NCBI GenBank assembly: GCA_900551115.1
Contig: URUY01000005.1
Coordinates: forward strand, 1-64,000
From: an uncultured Lachnospiraceae bacterium
GTDB lineage: Bacteria; Bacillota; Clostridia; Lachnospirales; Lachnospiraceae
Direction: 5' to 3'
DNA length: 64,000 nucleotides
How positions within the stretch are numbered: the stretch's first letter is position 1; each line of letters starts with the position of its first letter. Under the pieces are notes generated by a model. It was not told the DNA's origin, did no database searches, and saw only the letters and a list, made by a program, of their open reading frames with translations. Of this stretch, positions 25,504 to 34,791 are shown one piece after another. The position numbers and the translations under genes were made by a program.

Positions 25504-26727
25504 TTATTTTTCCTCCTTCATATCAGTATGATTCTCTGCTTTCTCCAAGCCCCGCATCATCTGAATAAATCTGTTATACAGGCTGTCTTTTTCCGTACAA
25601 ATCAAGCTTTCTGACGGATAATACTGTATCGAGAAAATATTTTTGCCCGTATAGGCAAGTCCTTCGTTTGTACCATCATTAACGTTCACAAAGGCCGGAA
25701 CCGCAACCGTTTTTTCCAGCCTGTCGGTATCTACCGCATAGCTGTGGTTTTGGGAAGAAATAGCAACCCTTCCTGTAGCAAGCTCTTTTACCGGATAATT
25801 GCTGCCTCCGTGACAGCTCTTTAATTTATAGATATCAGCGCCTGCTGCCAGCGCCATAAGCTGATGTCCGAGCCCTATTGCCCAAATCGCAATATCAGTG
25901 TTATACAGCTTTTTCACTTCCTCGATGATATCGCCGTATTCCTTCGGATTGCCCGGGCCGTTGCTTAACAGGATACCGTCCGGTCTGTCTGCTATAATCT
26001 CCTCCGCCTTTGTCTGCGCGGGATAAACGGTTACCGTGCAGCCTCTCCTTGCCAGGGAATTGATAAGGCTCTTCTTTACTCCCAAGTCCAAAACCGCCAC
26101 ATGAAGGCCTGCGCCGTTTAACTCCTGCACCATGGAAGGCGGTATCTCTCTTTTTCCTGCCTCGTAATCCGCTTTGTTAAATACCGAATACCCTACTAAC
26201 GGGCCGTTATCCTCCAGCGTTTTGCTGGGGGCAACTGTGTATTTTGCCTTACAGGTTACCTGCTCTGTTTTTCTGCCTGCGCTGTAAGCCTGTAATTTCG
26301 GCATAATCTCGTCTAAATTATAATCTGCATTGGTAGTTATCATACCGTTCATAGTGCCCTTTTCCCTGAGAATCCTGGTCAGGGCTCTGGTATCGATGCC
26401 TGCGATGCCCGGTACGCCGTTTTCCGAAAGGAACTGCTGAATGCTGCATTCACTTCTGAAATTACTCGGTATTCTGGAAAGCTCTCTTACAATCAATCCA
26501 TCCGGCCATGGCTGTCCTGATTCCATGTCCTCCCTGCACACCCCGTAGTTACCGACGAGGGGGTAGGTCATACAAACTGCCTGTCCTGCATAGGACGGAT
26601 CTGTCAACACTTCCAAATAACCGGTCATAGAGGTGTTGAAAACAATTTCACTAATTACTTCTTTGTCTGCTCCGATGTGTGTTCCCTCAAACACAGTGCC
26701 ATCTTCCAATAATAAAAATGCTTTCAT
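25504..26727 (-). CDS. carA: Carbamoyl-phosphate synthase small subunit with altered glutaminase site
   Basis: CarA normally hydrolyses glutamine and passes ammonia to CarB. The N-terminal CPSase domain (residues 1-130: LLLEDGTVFEGTHIGAD; FNTSMTGYLEVLTDPSYAGQ) and the class I amidotransferase domain (DLGVKKSLI, LSNGPGNP) are complete. However, the nucleophile motif normally G-I-C-L-G-H-Q reads A-I-G-L-G-H-Q. The catalytic Cys is Gly285 (codon GGG, 25873-25875). The usual Y-H-P-E reads Y-Y-P-S, so His and Glu become Tyr370 and Ser372. All three triad residues are lost while the frame is intact. An ammonia-dependent enzyme is the natural inference. Start MKAFLLLEDG follows AGGAGTAAGG. Confidence 0.95.
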   Translation of the reverse strand: MKAFLLLEDGTVFEGTHIGADKEVISEIVFNTSMTGYLEVLTDPSYAGQAVCMTYPLVGNYGVCREDMESGQPWPDGLIVRELSRIPSNFRSECSIQQFLSENGVPGIAGIDTRALTRILREKGTMNGMITTNADYNLDEIMPKLQAYSAGRKTEQVTCKAKYTVAPSKTLEDNGPLVGYSVFNKADYEAGKREIPPSMVQELNGAGLHVAVLDLGVKKSLINSLARRGCTVTVYPAQTKAEEIIADRPDGILLSNGPGNPKEYGDIIEEVKKLYNTDIAIWAIGLGHQLMALAAGADIYKLKSCHGGSNYPVKELATGRVAISSQNHSYAVDTDRLEKTVAVPAFVNVNDGTNEGLAYTGKNIFSIQYYPSESLICTEKDSLYNRFIQMMRGLEKAENHTDMKEEK

Positions 26728-26741
26728 CCTTACTCCTATCT

Positions 26742-26758
26742 GCATGTCTTACACATGC
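26742..26758 (-). promoter_or_regulatory. Leader hairpin just before the carA ribosome site
   Basis: GCATGT-GTAAG-ACATGC can form in the carA mRNA immediately upstream of AGGAG. It might influence ribosome access. No PyrR, uracil or T-box element is seen. Confidence 0.35.
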
Positions 26759-26818
26759 TTTCTGCCGCTTTACTGCTTAGACGAGCGTCTTCTTTTCTTA
26801 TTTCTGCGTAATCGGTTT

Positions 26819-26847
26819 ATTATAGCACAAAAAAATATGCCCTTCAA
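26819..26847 (-). promoter_or_regulatory. Promoter of carA-carB
   Basis: On the minus strand TTGAAG and TATAAT with a TGC extension are separated by 17 bases. The leader to the carA start is about 85 nt. Confidence 0.75.
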
Positions 26848-26913
26848 CAGGCTTTTTCCAAATTCCCGTATGTAAAAATCACAAATTTTATTTTCCCATT
26901 TACATGTTCATTG

Positions 26914-27010
26914 GACAAAGTGTATGTAACCATATATAATAGCGTTAGCGCTTTCCTGATATCATATCACATTTTTTAAAGTAAGCGCTCTTTACCGCTC
27001 ATGATATCAT
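26914..27010 (+). promoter_or_regulatory. Promoter region of the alanyl-tRNA editing gene with palindromes
   Basis: TTGGAC and TATAAT (about 26914-26942, spacing ~18) form a likely promoter. Downstream lie the palindromes TGATATCA (26957-26964) and ATGATATCAT (27001-27010) and two AGCGCT hexamers. The repeats sit in the transcribed leader and could be operator sites; this is inference. Confidence 0.5.
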
Positions 27011-27036
27011 AACAAATTTAAGGAGATTATACGCAA

Positions 27037-28215
27037 ATGACCGAAAAAATATATGATGAAAATCCGCGCACTCTGGACTTTACAGCCACTGTCCTATCCT
27101 GTAAAAAAGAAGAAAAAAGCGGACAGTATGCCGTTATCTTAGACAAAACCGCCTTTTTCCCCGAAGAGGGCGGACAAGGTCCTGACAAAGGCTTTTTAAA
27201 CAGCCAGCCTGTCCTTTACGTTTCCATTGACAGGGAAAATACCATTACCCACCTGCTTCCCTGCCCTTTTCCTGAGGGCAGCACCGTTACAGGACATGTG
27301 GACTGGGCACAGCGTTTTGACTATATGCAGCAGCACACCGGCGAGCATATTCTTTCCGGGCTTATCCACAAACATTTCTGTTACAATAACGTAGGCTTTC
27401 ATTTAGGGGCAAAAGAAACTACCCTGGACTTTGACGGCCCTCTTACCTTAGAGGAGGTCCGCCGCATGGAGAAGCTTGCAAACGAAGCCGTTACTGCCAA
27501 TCTTCCCGTAAATGTAAGCTTTCCGTCAGAAAAAGAGCTTGCGGCACTTACCTACCGCAGCAAGATTGCGCTTACAGGAAGCGTCCGTATCGTAGAAATT
27601 CCGGGCATCGATATCTGTGCCTGCTGCGCACCTCATGTGGAAAGAACCGGAGAAATCGGTATGCTTAAAATCACAGACCTGCAAAGTCACCGGGGCGGCG
27701 TGCGGCTAACCATTCTCTGCGGCAGCAGGGCACTTTTTCACTATACCCAAAAACAGGACGCCGTTTCCGCCGTTTCCGTTCTCCTCTCCGCAAAGCCCGA
27801 CCTGATTGCCGATGCGGTTGCACGCTTAAAGGAGGAAAACCAAAACCAGAAGGAGCGCATTAACGAATTACAGAAAAAGCTTTTGGAATACAGGCTTTCC
27901 GCTCTCCCCGCACCGGAGGTTTCGCCCCATGCCGTTTTGTTTGAAGATACCTTGGACACAAAAGCCATGCGGAATGCCGTAAACGGCCTTTCTGCCTCCT
28001 ATGCCGGATACAGCGCTGTATTTGCAGGCAATGACACAGACGGCTATCAGTTTATCATTGGCAGTGAGAAAACCGACTGCACACAGGCTGCTGCCCTGCT
28101 TAGGGAAAAGCTTCATGCCAAATGCGGCGGTTCTCCCGTTATGATACAGGGCAGCGTAAAAGCCTGCAGAGAGCAGATTGCAGGGCTGCTTTTATCTCTT
28201 CCTGCAATCCTCTAA
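27037..28215 (+). CDS. Alanyl-tRNA editing protein (AlaX-L type, with DHHA1 domain)
   Basis: This free-standing relative of the AlaRS editing domain deacylates Ser- or Gly-tRNA(Ala) in the cytoplasm. Residues 1-90 form a small barrel-like domain (FFPEEGGQGPDKG, as in AlaRS). The zinc site HTGEHILS and CACCAPH (the H-x3-H ... C-x3-H arrangement) follows. A coiled-coil linker (AVARLKEENQNQKERINELQ) leads to a C-terminal DHHA1-like domain. The length of 392 is normal for AlaX-L. Its 3' end overlaps the convergent phosphoesterase gene by 4 bp. Confidence 0.93.
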   Translation: MTEKIYDENPRTLDFTATVLSCKKEEKSGQYAVILDKTAFFPEEGGQGPDKGFLNSQPVLYVSIDRENTITHLLPCPFPEGSTVTGHVDWAQRFDYMQQHTGEHILSGLIHKHFCYNNVGFHLGAKETTLDFDGPLTLEEVRRMEKLANEAVTANLPVNVSFPSEKELAALTYRSKIALTGSVRIVEIPGIDICACCAPHVERTGEIGMLKITDLQSHRGGVRLTILCGSRALFHYTQKQDAVSAVSVLLSAKPDLIADAVARLKEENQNQKERINELQKKLLEYRLSALPAPEVSPHAVLFEDTLDTKAMRNAVNGLSASYAGYSAVFAGNDTDGYQFIIGSEKTDCTQAAALLREKLHAKCGGSPVMIQGSVKACREQIAGLLLSLPAIL

Positions 28216-29114
28216 GAAAACGGGTCTGCTTTAAAATATTCCCTTATCCTGACCGGCCCCTCCAAAACCTCCCTGCCCACATACATGCTGCCGTCCTTTC
28301 TTACCAAAACGCACCATTTTACCAGCGTAATGCATCCCCCCTCTATTTCCAATGCCGTAATACAGCGGGGATGCACGCAGCTTCCGTCGTTCAGATACAA
28401 AGACTCGCCGGGTTTGGGCAGGGTGGGCCTGTGGGTGTGTCCTGTTACCAGCAGCACCTTATTTTCCTTCGCCCACTTTGAAAGCCGCTTTTCCACCTTC
28501 TGTTTTTTTCTATAGTTTTTTGCCGCGCTGGTAGGGTCAGGTATCCCCAAAAGCTCCAGCCGTCTCCAGACATGTCTTACCAGAAACCGGGCAAGCCGCC
28601 ACCATGCATCGTTTATCAAGTCCCCCTGATGTCCATGCACCAAAAAAATTCTGCCGCCTCCCGCTTCCTCCAGTATGATTCCTTCCCTTGCCTCCATTCC
28701 GGGAAACAGCTCTCTTTTACAGTCCGTACTGTCACAGTAATAGCTTTCACAGAACCGCTTCATGAAATGCGGTTTTTCCTTCTGCCTGTCATGATTGCCG
28801 TACAGCATCATAAAACGTCCGTGACAGTAAAACTGCGACAGCAGCCAGAAAACATTGCTGTGTACCTGTATAATTGCCTCATAGCTTCTGTTTTCCCACA
28901 ATTCATCCCCATCCCCCAATTCTATATAGGTAAAGCACCTTTTATTGTAGTAGGATAATGCTGCAAAAAACAGATGCTGATTGTTCAGAAAGTTGTCACC
29001 GTGGTTTCCTGCTCCACGGTGACAGTCACTCATCAGTACTATCCTTGTATTCTCCTCCAGGCAGATTCTGTCTGCTTTCCGATACAGACAGTCAAGACGG
29101 CTTTTGGTACTCAT
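28212..29114 (-). CDS. Calcineurin-like metallophosphoesterase
   Basis: The 300-residue protein has all metallophosphoesterase signatures in order: MSDCHRG (D-x-H), ELGDGDELW (G-D-x-x-D/E), YGNHD (G-N-H-D), VHGHQGD and VTGHTHRP (G-H-x-H). These bind two metals to hydrolyse a phosphoester. The layout resembles UDP-2,3-diacylglucosamine pyrophosphatase-like proteins, though the true substrate in Gram-positives is not known. Its ATG overlaps the stop of the upstream DUF4474 gene by 4 bp (ATGA), so the two are translationally coupled. Confidence 0.9.
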   Translation of the reverse strand: MSTKSRLDCLYRKADRICLEENTRIVLMSDCHRGAGNHGDNFLNNQHLFFAALSYYNKRCFTYIELGDGDELWENRSYEAIIQVHSNVFWLLSQFYCHGRFMMLYGNHDRQKEKPHFMKRFCESYYCDSTDCKRELFPGMEAREGIILEEAGGGRIFLVHGHQGDLINDAWWRLARFLVRHVWRRLELLGIPDPTSAAKNYRKKQKVEKRLSKWAKENKVLLVTGHTHRPTLPKPGESLYLNDGSCVHPRCITALEIEGGCITLVKWCVLVRKDGSMYVGREVLEGPVRIREYFKADPFS

Positions 29115-30055
29115 TCCTGTGTTTCTTTTTTTCTTCCCCCGCTTTTAAAGGGAGGACGTTTTTTCCTGCAGCATTTTTGAGGCACTCTGCTGAACGCTCC
29201 AAGCATGCGGTAAAGCCCCGGAAAGCACATGCCAAGATAATCCAGTCTGTCTATGGTTCGTACAAAGCATCCTGTTATCTTAAGGTATCTGCGGCAGTTT
29301 CTCTTGTTCATAAACTGTATAAGCCGTATCCGTATTTTTAAATGCTTTGGCTGCTTTGTATGTGGTCTTGTAAAGCTGAATCTCACCTGCATTCCGCTTG
29401 TAAAAATATTGTCTTTATGGTAACCGGCCCGTAAAAGAGAATCATAAAAGGCATTCCGCATCCGGTAATTTTTGAATGTAACAGCCACATCCATTCCCAA
29501 TTCCTCCGGCTTTGAAAATTCCCCTAAAACAAAGCCCGTCAGCCACCAGTGTATTTCATCCCGTATCATTAAAATACGGCCTTTCTTCCGTAAAATAAAC
29601 CGCATGGAAAGCATTTCCTCATCTGCTACGCTGTGATAAAACAGCTTTTGGGGATGCTCTGTATCCACCTCATCCGAAACATAAATCCCTGCTTCCGCGC
29701 CTGTGGCAATCCCGTATTGGCCCTTCCACAGCTCAAACATATAGCTCCGTCCGTCATATACAAAATACAGAGGTTCACAGTCAATCACCATGTTCATACC
29801 CGGTGCATTTTCGTCATAAATTCTTCCGTAGCCCATTTTTCTCTGCCATGCATCCTGCATTGAAAAAAATATATCCTGACAAATATCATATCTAAAGCCA
29901 AAAGGCATTACCGCCTTATTCAGCTCCTTTAGTTTTTCTTCATCCGTCCGGGTCCTTACCAGACATCTTGCCCTCCATCTTCGGATAAGCATGCATATAA
30001 TCCACAATATCAGCAAAGCCGCCAGAATCCCTGCTGCAATATAAATATATTTCAT
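29111..30055 (-). CDS. DUF4474 membrane-anchored protein
   Basis: An N-terminal transmembrane helix (YIAAGILAALLILWIICMLI) is followed by a basic stretch and a soluble domain. That domain contains FGFRYDICQDIFFSMQDAWQ and VIDCEPLYFVYDGRSYMFEL, then the segment WKGQYGIATGAEAGIYV. This pattern is the DUF4474 domain found in many Lachnospiraceae. The C-terminal ~70 residues are strongly basic. Function unknown; the coupling to a metallophosphoesterase suggests a shared role at the cell envelope, which is inference. It is divergent from the SDR gene. Confidence 0.82.
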   Translation of the reverse strand: MKYIYIAAGILAALLILWIICMLIRRWRARCLVRTRTDEEKLKELNKAVMPFGFRYDICQDIFFSMQDAWQRKMGYGRIYDENAPGMNMVIDCEPLYFVYDGRSYMFELWKGQYGIATGAEAGIYVSDEVDTEHPQKLFYHSVADEEMLSMRFILRKKGRILMIRDEIHWWLTGFVLGEFSKPEELGMDVAVTFKNYRMRNAFYDSLLRAGYHKDNIFTSGMQVRFSFTRPHTKQPKHLKIRIRLIQFMNKRNCRRYLKITGCFVRTIDRLDYLGMCFPGLYRMLGAFSRVPQKCCRKKRPPFKSGGRKKETQE

Positions 30056-30243
30056 TGTACTTTCTCCATTTTATCTTTACTGTAATATATTCCGAATTTC
30101 TGCGGCTGCTTTAGTTTTCGACAAAATAGCACGGAAAAACCTATGGGAATTTTTGCCCATATATGGTATACTATATTATGTATGGGATTATCACGCTCCA
30201 ACAAATACTACTATATAATTTAAGTAAAAAGGAAGGTATACGC

Positions 30244-31005
30244 ATGAAACGATTTGAGGGAAAAGCAGTTCTAATTACCGGCGGCGGACAGGGTATCGGC
30301 AGAGGTGTTTCCAATGCTTTTGCTGCGGAAGGCGCCAATCTGATTATTACAGGACGTACCTGGTCAAAGCTTGAAAAAGCAAAAGAAGAGATTGAAAAAG
30401 AATACGGCGTTAAGGTTTTTCCTGTTACCGCAGACGGCGGTGATGAGGAACAGGTAAAAAATGCCATTGAATCCGGTATTAAAGAATTTGGCAGGCTGGA
30501 TGCCGTTGTCAATAATGCGCAAAATTCTGCTTCCGGTGTTTCTCTTGTGGATCACACCAGGGAAGATTTTGATAAAGCCATCTATTCCGGTCTGTATGCA
30601 ACCTTTTTCTATATGAAGTATGCATTCCCTCATTTAAAAGAAACAAAGGGCAGCGTAATCAACTTTGCCTCCGGTGCCGGTCTTTTCGGAAAGTTAGGGC
30701 AGTCCAGCTATGCTGCTGCCAAGGAAGGTATCCGCGGTATGTCCAGAGTAGCTGCAAGCGAATGGGGTCCTGAAGGCGTCCGTGTAAACGTAATATGTCC
30801 CTTAGCCATGTCAGAGGGTCTTGCCCAGTGGAAGGAAGCCTATCCTGACCTGTATGAAAAAACCATCCAGAGTATCCCTCTTGGTCACTTTGCCGATGCG
30901 CAGAAGGATATTGGCCGCGTATGCGTATTCCTTGCAAGTGAAGAAGCCGGCTTCGTAACCGGTGAAACCATCACCTTACAGGGCGGAAGCGGTCTGCGCC
31001 CGTAA
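30244..31005 (+). CDS. Short-chain dehydrogenase/reductase (SDR)
   Basis: This is a classical SDR oxidoreductase of 253 residues. It has the NAD(P)-binding TGGGQGIGRG, the NNAQNS motif (N-N-A-G variant with Gln for Gly), the catalytic Ser in NFASGAG and the catalytic Tyr-x3-Lys in SSYAAAKEG. The C-terminal loop PLAMSEGLAQWKEAYPD would close on the substrate. The start follows GGAAGG. The Gly-to-Gln change in the NNAG motif and the low similarity to named enzymes leave the substrate open. It lies upstream of an AraC regulator in the same direction. Confidence 0.9.
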   Translation: MKRFEGKAVLITGGGQGIGRGVSNAFAAEGANLIITGRTWSKLEKAKEEIEKEYGVKVFPVTADGGDEEQVKNAIESGIKEFGRLDAVVNNAQNSASGVSLVDHTREDFDKAIYSGLYATFFYMKYAFPHLKETKGSVINFASGAGLFGKLGQSSYAAAKEGIRGMSRVAASEWGPEGVRVNVICPLAMSEGLAQWKEAYPDLYEKTIQSIPLGHFADAQKDIGRVCVFLASEEAGFVTGETITLQGGSGLRP

Positions 31006-31157
31006 ACAGCAGGACAAGCTTACAGGCAGTATACACCCCCTGCCCCTTTCTTGCCATGTACCTTCTTTACCGGACAACCGGCAGAAAAGTACGCGGCTGC
31101 TTAAAAGGGGCGGGGCTTTTTTCTATGACGCTGCCATATGGACAAGGAGTACAGTAC

Positions 31158-32009
31158 ATGCGATTTTTTACCCTGAAAACAGATACGCCGGTACAACTGC
31201 ATGCCTGCGGCAATTTAATCAGCAAAGATGGATTTCTGCATCACAGAAGGTCTTTTAATCAGGATGTTTTTATTCTGGTTTTAGAAGGCACGCTGCATAT
31301 TACCCAGTCCGGCATACCGTTTTCCGTCAGCTCCCGCCACTATATCTTTTTAAAAGCCGGCGAAGAGCATTTCGGTCACTGCCCTTCTAATGGCAGGCTT
31401 TCTTACCTCTGGGTACACTTTACACCGTCCAGGCCTTTAGAAATTACAGATAAAACACCCTCTTCCCCCATCCTGTCCGGCGCATACTGTCTTTTCCCCG
31501 AGTGCGGCTCTATTACATCTTCCGGCAAAGCAGCTTTGCTTTTTAGCCAGCTCCTTGATTTGTCCCTTTCCGAAAAATGCCATGCAGAAAGGATGGCAAA
31601 CCTTGCGCTGCGCTTACTGCTGTTAGAAATATCACAGGAAACCATCGCCCTTGCTGATAACGAGGCAGGGTGCATTTCCCCCTTGGTCCGGACAGTTTCC
31701 GAGTGGATTAGGGTCAACTGCTACAAAAAGCTTTCCCTTTCACAGATTGCGGATACATTCGGGTACAATGCCGATTATCTTTCTTCCCTTTTCAAAGAAG
31801 AAACCGGCACGGCGCTTCTTGGCTTTCTGAACAGGGCACGAATTAATGCTGCAAAAAACCTTCTTGCCAACAATGCGGTCTCCATCAAAGAAGCCGCATA
31901 TTCCTGCGGCTTTTCTGATGAAAAATACTTTATGAAGCTGTTTAAAAAGCTGGAGGGGATTACCCCTTCCCAATACCGGGATTCCTTTTCCCAAAAGAAA
32001 ATCAATTAA
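31158..32009 (+). CDS. AraC family transcriptional regulator
   Basis: The 283-residue protein has an N-terminal cupin-like sensing domain (QDVFILVLEGTLHITQSGIP with HYIFLKAGEEHFG). Its C-terminal AraC double helix-turn-helix is KKLSLSQIADTFGYNADYLS, then AAYSCGFSDEKYFMKLFKKL and GITPSQYRDSF. I chose MRFFTLKTD because AAGGAG precedes it; the longer frame has no site. It is convergent with, and overlaps by 4 bp, a GH127 gene. A role in glycoside-linked regulation is likely but not shown. Confidence 0.9.
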   Translation: MRFFTLKTDTPVQLHACGNLISKDGFLHHRRSFNQDVFILVLEGTLHITQSGIPFSVSSRHYIFLKAGEEHFGHCPSNGRLSYLWVHFTPSRPLEITDKTPSSPILSGAYCLFPECGSITSSGKAALLFSQLLDLSLSEKCHAERMANLALRLLLLEISQETIALADNEAGCISPLVRTVSEWIRVNCYKKLSLSQIADTFGYNADYLSSLFKEETGTALLGFLNRARINAAKNLLANNAVSIKEAAYSCGFSDEKYFMKLFKKLEGITPSQYRDSFSQKKIN

Positions 32010-33817
32010 GCCTTTTCTGTAAAATATACGGTATAGGCTTCATCCTTCACTTCATAGAGCGGGATAAATTCTGTTTCCTGCTTTTGTCCAATCGTTTTGT
32101 AAGTACTCTGCTTCCAGGGGAATACCTCATAGGTATGCTCCGTCTGCCAGGTAAAAATGCTTTCTGCATTTGCTGCATTTCCTGTAATCCCACGGTTTGT
32201 CCCGCACAGTCCCGCAAGAACCACCGGTCCCTCTAAAAAGGCCATAAGATCAGGCCTGTCAGGAAGCTTTTCTGCCGTAAGCCCGCAGGGGAAATAGATA
32301 AGTACTTCGTCCGTCTGCCACGCTCTCGTTAAGTTCAGGTAACCGTCCTTTATTTCTGCCGGGGACACCTCTTCTCCGTTTACTGTCACCACAGGCTGCT
32401 TCTTTACCCAGCCCGGAATTCGGAAAGACATTGTAAATTCTGTTTCTTTTTCTGCACTGACCCTGAATTTGAAAAACCACCGGGACATCTGGCTTTCGTC
32501 CTTCTCATCAAAGAATGCCTGCTCATTGTAATATTTCATGTTCACGCACTGCTCTATGCTCACCAGGCTTTCCTTCTGCACACACTGCATTTTAGACGGA
32601 ATATACTGGCTTACTACAACCGTTTCCGGTTTTAAATAGTACACAAGAGACGGATACAGGGTCTGTGCCTGTACCATTGTGCCGTGGCAGCACCAGAAAT
32701 CCCTTGTAAGAGAGCCCCACTTTTTTCTGCTTCCTGTTTTTAAAGGCAGGAAATAGGTAGGCATTCCCGTTTCCGCATTCTGCTGTGCCAAAAAGCCGTT
32801 GTACAGGTTTTTTTCGATATAATCGGCATACTTTATATCGCCTGTCCATTTATAGAGATAGGAAGCTGTGCGCACCATATTGTAAACCGTACAGAACTCC
32901 TGATTTCTGTCGCCCAAAAACTGCCCCATCTTCTGAGGCGGCGTCCAGTACTCGCCCGCTCCCTGCGCGCCTGTGCAATAACAGCCTCTGTCCGTCACTG
33001 CATTTTTCCAAAACAGCTCTACTACTGTCCTCCACTTTTCGTCCCCGGTAATCTCGTACATTTTAGCCGCACCGTGGGACCAGGGAATGGAAGCATTTTC
33101 GTGACAGTTTGTGAGCGCGTCTTTTCCCAAAAAAAGATTCTCAAACAGATAGGAATGACTGTAACGCTCTGCAAGCACACGGTATTTTTCTTCTCCGGTC
33201 AGTTCAAAAAGGGTTGCCCAGACCTCCAGCATTCCAGCCTCTTCTCCGCTGTATACGGCATGGGGATTTTTTGTTTCCATGTCCTTTGTCCACTTCATAT
33301 ACCAGTCGCTTAGGCGGTTTATAATAGAAAGCGCCTCTTCGTTCTGCAAATCCCGGTACACATCACACAGCCCCATAAGCAGCTTATGCATCACATACTG
33401 GGGCGACCAGACATACTGATTGTTTTCCAGCTTTTTAAAATACTTTTCCGGTATGGGCCCCACCCATTCACCGCCGTTTAATTCCTGGCATTTCTTTAGC
33501 TCTGCTACAATAGCTTCAATTTTTGCTTTCAGTTCCCCATCCTGCTCCGTTACGGCAAGGGAAGCCGCTGCCGACAGAAAATGACCTAAGAAGTGACCGC
33601 GAAGCTGGCAGGTGGGGGCTTCCCAGCCCCAGTGCAGTTCTGCCGCATCCGGGTCATGCATCACCTGCAGTCCCGGCATGACGATTCCTGCCTCCAGATA
33701 ATAGCTCTGCAAAAGCCCCTGTTTTGAAAGCCCGTGCAGATATTTCCTGTTTACCTCCGAGCGTTCTTTAAACAATCCCGGCAAAAGCGTAACGTTTTTC
33801 TTCTTTACTTCCTGCAT
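32006..33817 (-). CDS. Glycoside hydrolase family 127-like (beta-L-arabinofuranosidase, DUF1680)
   Basis: The 603-residue cytoplasmic protein has the DUF1680/GH127 layout: an (alpha/alpha)6 barrel with LRGHFLGHFLSAAASLA and NNQYVWSPQYVMHKLLMGL. It also has an EFCTVYNMVRTASYLY segment carrying the catalytic-type Glu and first Cys, and FWCCHGTMVQ with the Cys pair that binds zinc in HypBA1-type enzymes. Beta-sandwich domains follow. Such enzymes release L-arabinofuranose from plant glycans or hydroxyproline-linked sugars. No signal peptide is seen, so it should act on imported oligosaccharides. Start MQEVKKKN follows AGGAGG. Confidence 0.88.
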   Translation of the reverse strand: MQEVKKKNVTLLPGLFKERSEVNRKYLHGLSKQGLLQSYYLEAGIVMPGLQVMHDPDAAELHWGWEAPTCQLRGHFLGHFLSAAASLAVTEQDGELKAKIEAIVAELKKCQELNGGEWVGPIPEKYFKKLENNQYVWSPQYVMHKLLMGLCDVYRDLQNEEALSIINRLSDWYMKWTKDMETKNPHAVYSGEEAGMLEVWATLFELTGEEKYRVLAERYSHSYLFENLFLGKDALTNCHENASIPWSHGAAKMYEITGDEKWRTVVELFWKNAVTDRGCYCTGAQGAGEYWTPPQKMGQFLGDRNQEFCTVYNMVRTASYLYKWTGDIKYADYIEKNLYNGFLAQQNAETGMPTYFLPLKTGSRKKWGSLTRDFWCCHGTMVQAQTLYPSLVYYLKPETVVVSQYIPSKMQCVQKESLVSIEQCVNMKYYNEQAFFDEKDESQMSRWFFKFRVSAEKETEFTMSFRIPGWVKKQPVVTVNGEEVSPAEIKDGYLNLTRAWQTDEVLIYFPCGLTAEKLPDRPDLMAFLEGPVVLAGLCGTNRGITGNAANAESIFTWQTEHTYEVFPWKQSTYKTIGQKQETEFIPLYEVKDEAYTVYFTEKA

Positions 33818-33957
33818 ACTAAAAACCTCCTGTATCCTGAACACATCTCAAAGCTTTATGCTTTTCATATGTCCATTATACAGGAGGTTATTTTTCTTTG
33901 TCGGTAGATAAAACAGGAGAATCGGTGTCCGTTTCCTACCATCTTATTACCTTTTAA

Positions 33958-34791
33958 CTACACAAGCACCTTTGATAAAAATTCCTTCAGCCTGGGATTC
34001 TTCGGATTGCCGAAAAACTCCCTGGGAGGCGCGCTTTCCAGAATCAGCCCGTCATCGATAAACAAGACCTTATTAGCAACTTCCTTTGCAAAGCCCATCT
34101 CATGTGTCACGATAATCATGGTCATTCCTTCTTTTGCAAGGGCCTTCATCAAATCCAGTACCTCGCCTACCATCTCAGGGTCCAGCGCACTGGTGGGCTC
34201 GTCAAATAAAATCACGTCAGGGTTCATGGCAAGGGAGCGCACGATTGCCACCCTCTGCTTCTGACCGCCTGACAGGGTAGACGGATAAACATTCGCCTTA
34301 TCCTGAAGACCTATCCTTTTTAAAAGGGACATGGCATTGTTCCGTGCCGCTTCCTTTATTCCCGCCTTAGTGGCTGTTATGGGAATCAGCTCTTTTTTCT
34401 TTCCCTTTGTCCTGAAAAGATTGCTTATCCTGATAAATACATTCTTCCGTTTTGCCAGACGCAAATCCCGGCACTGCAGATACACCGGCGCTAACATAAT
34501 ATTCTGTACCACCGTTTTATTGTTAAACAGGTTGAAATGCTGAAACACCATGCCCATATGCCTTCTATGCACATTGATGTCTACCTTCATATCGGCAATA
34601 TCCACACCGTTGAAGATAATCTGACCGCCGGTAGGGTCTTCCATACAGTTCAAACAGCGCAGGAATGTACTCTTACCGGAACCGGAGGGGCCTATTACTA
34701 CCACAATATCGCCCTTATCGATAGTAACGTTGATACCTTTTAAGACTTTGCTTTCCCCAAAATGCTTTTCCAGATTAATGACGTCTATCAC
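33958..34791 (-). CDS. Polar amino acid ABC transporter, ATP-binding protein
   Basis: This ATPase drives uptake of a polar amino acid. It has Walker A (GPSGSGKSTFL), the Q-loop (MVFQHFNLFNN), the signature LSGGQKQRVAI, Walker B (VILFDEPTSALDPE) and the switch His (VTHEMGFAKEV). The 277 residues exceed the usual ~240 because of a ~35-residue insertion (about residues 100-145, RDLRLAKRKNVFIRISNLFR and onward) between the Q-loop and the signature. The insertion is known in some clostridial members. The start is GTG; it overlaps the permease by 17 bp. Confidence 0.94.
   Translation of the reverse strand: MIDVINLEKHFGESKVLKGINVTIDKGDIVVVIGPSGSGKSTFLRCLNCMEDPTGGQIIFNGVDIADMKVDINVHRRHMGMVFQHFNLFNNKTVVQNIMLAPVYLQCRDLRLAKRKNVFIRISNLFRTKGKKKELIPITATKAGIKEAARNNAMSLLKRIGLQDKANVYPSTLSGGQKQRVAIVRSLAMNPDVILFDEPTSALDPEMVGEVLDLMKALAKEGMTMIIVTHEMGFAKEVANKVLFIDDGLILESAPPREFFGNPKNPRLKEFLSKVLV

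Noticed and set aside
22308..26727. Several long plus-strand frames inside carB and carA
   Set aside because: They have no ribosome sites or domains and lie within highly conserved coding sequence.
26728..26820. Possible pyrimidine attenuator in the carA leader
   Set aside because: Only one small hairpin is present and no terminator/antiterminator pair or PyrR-type loop is visible.
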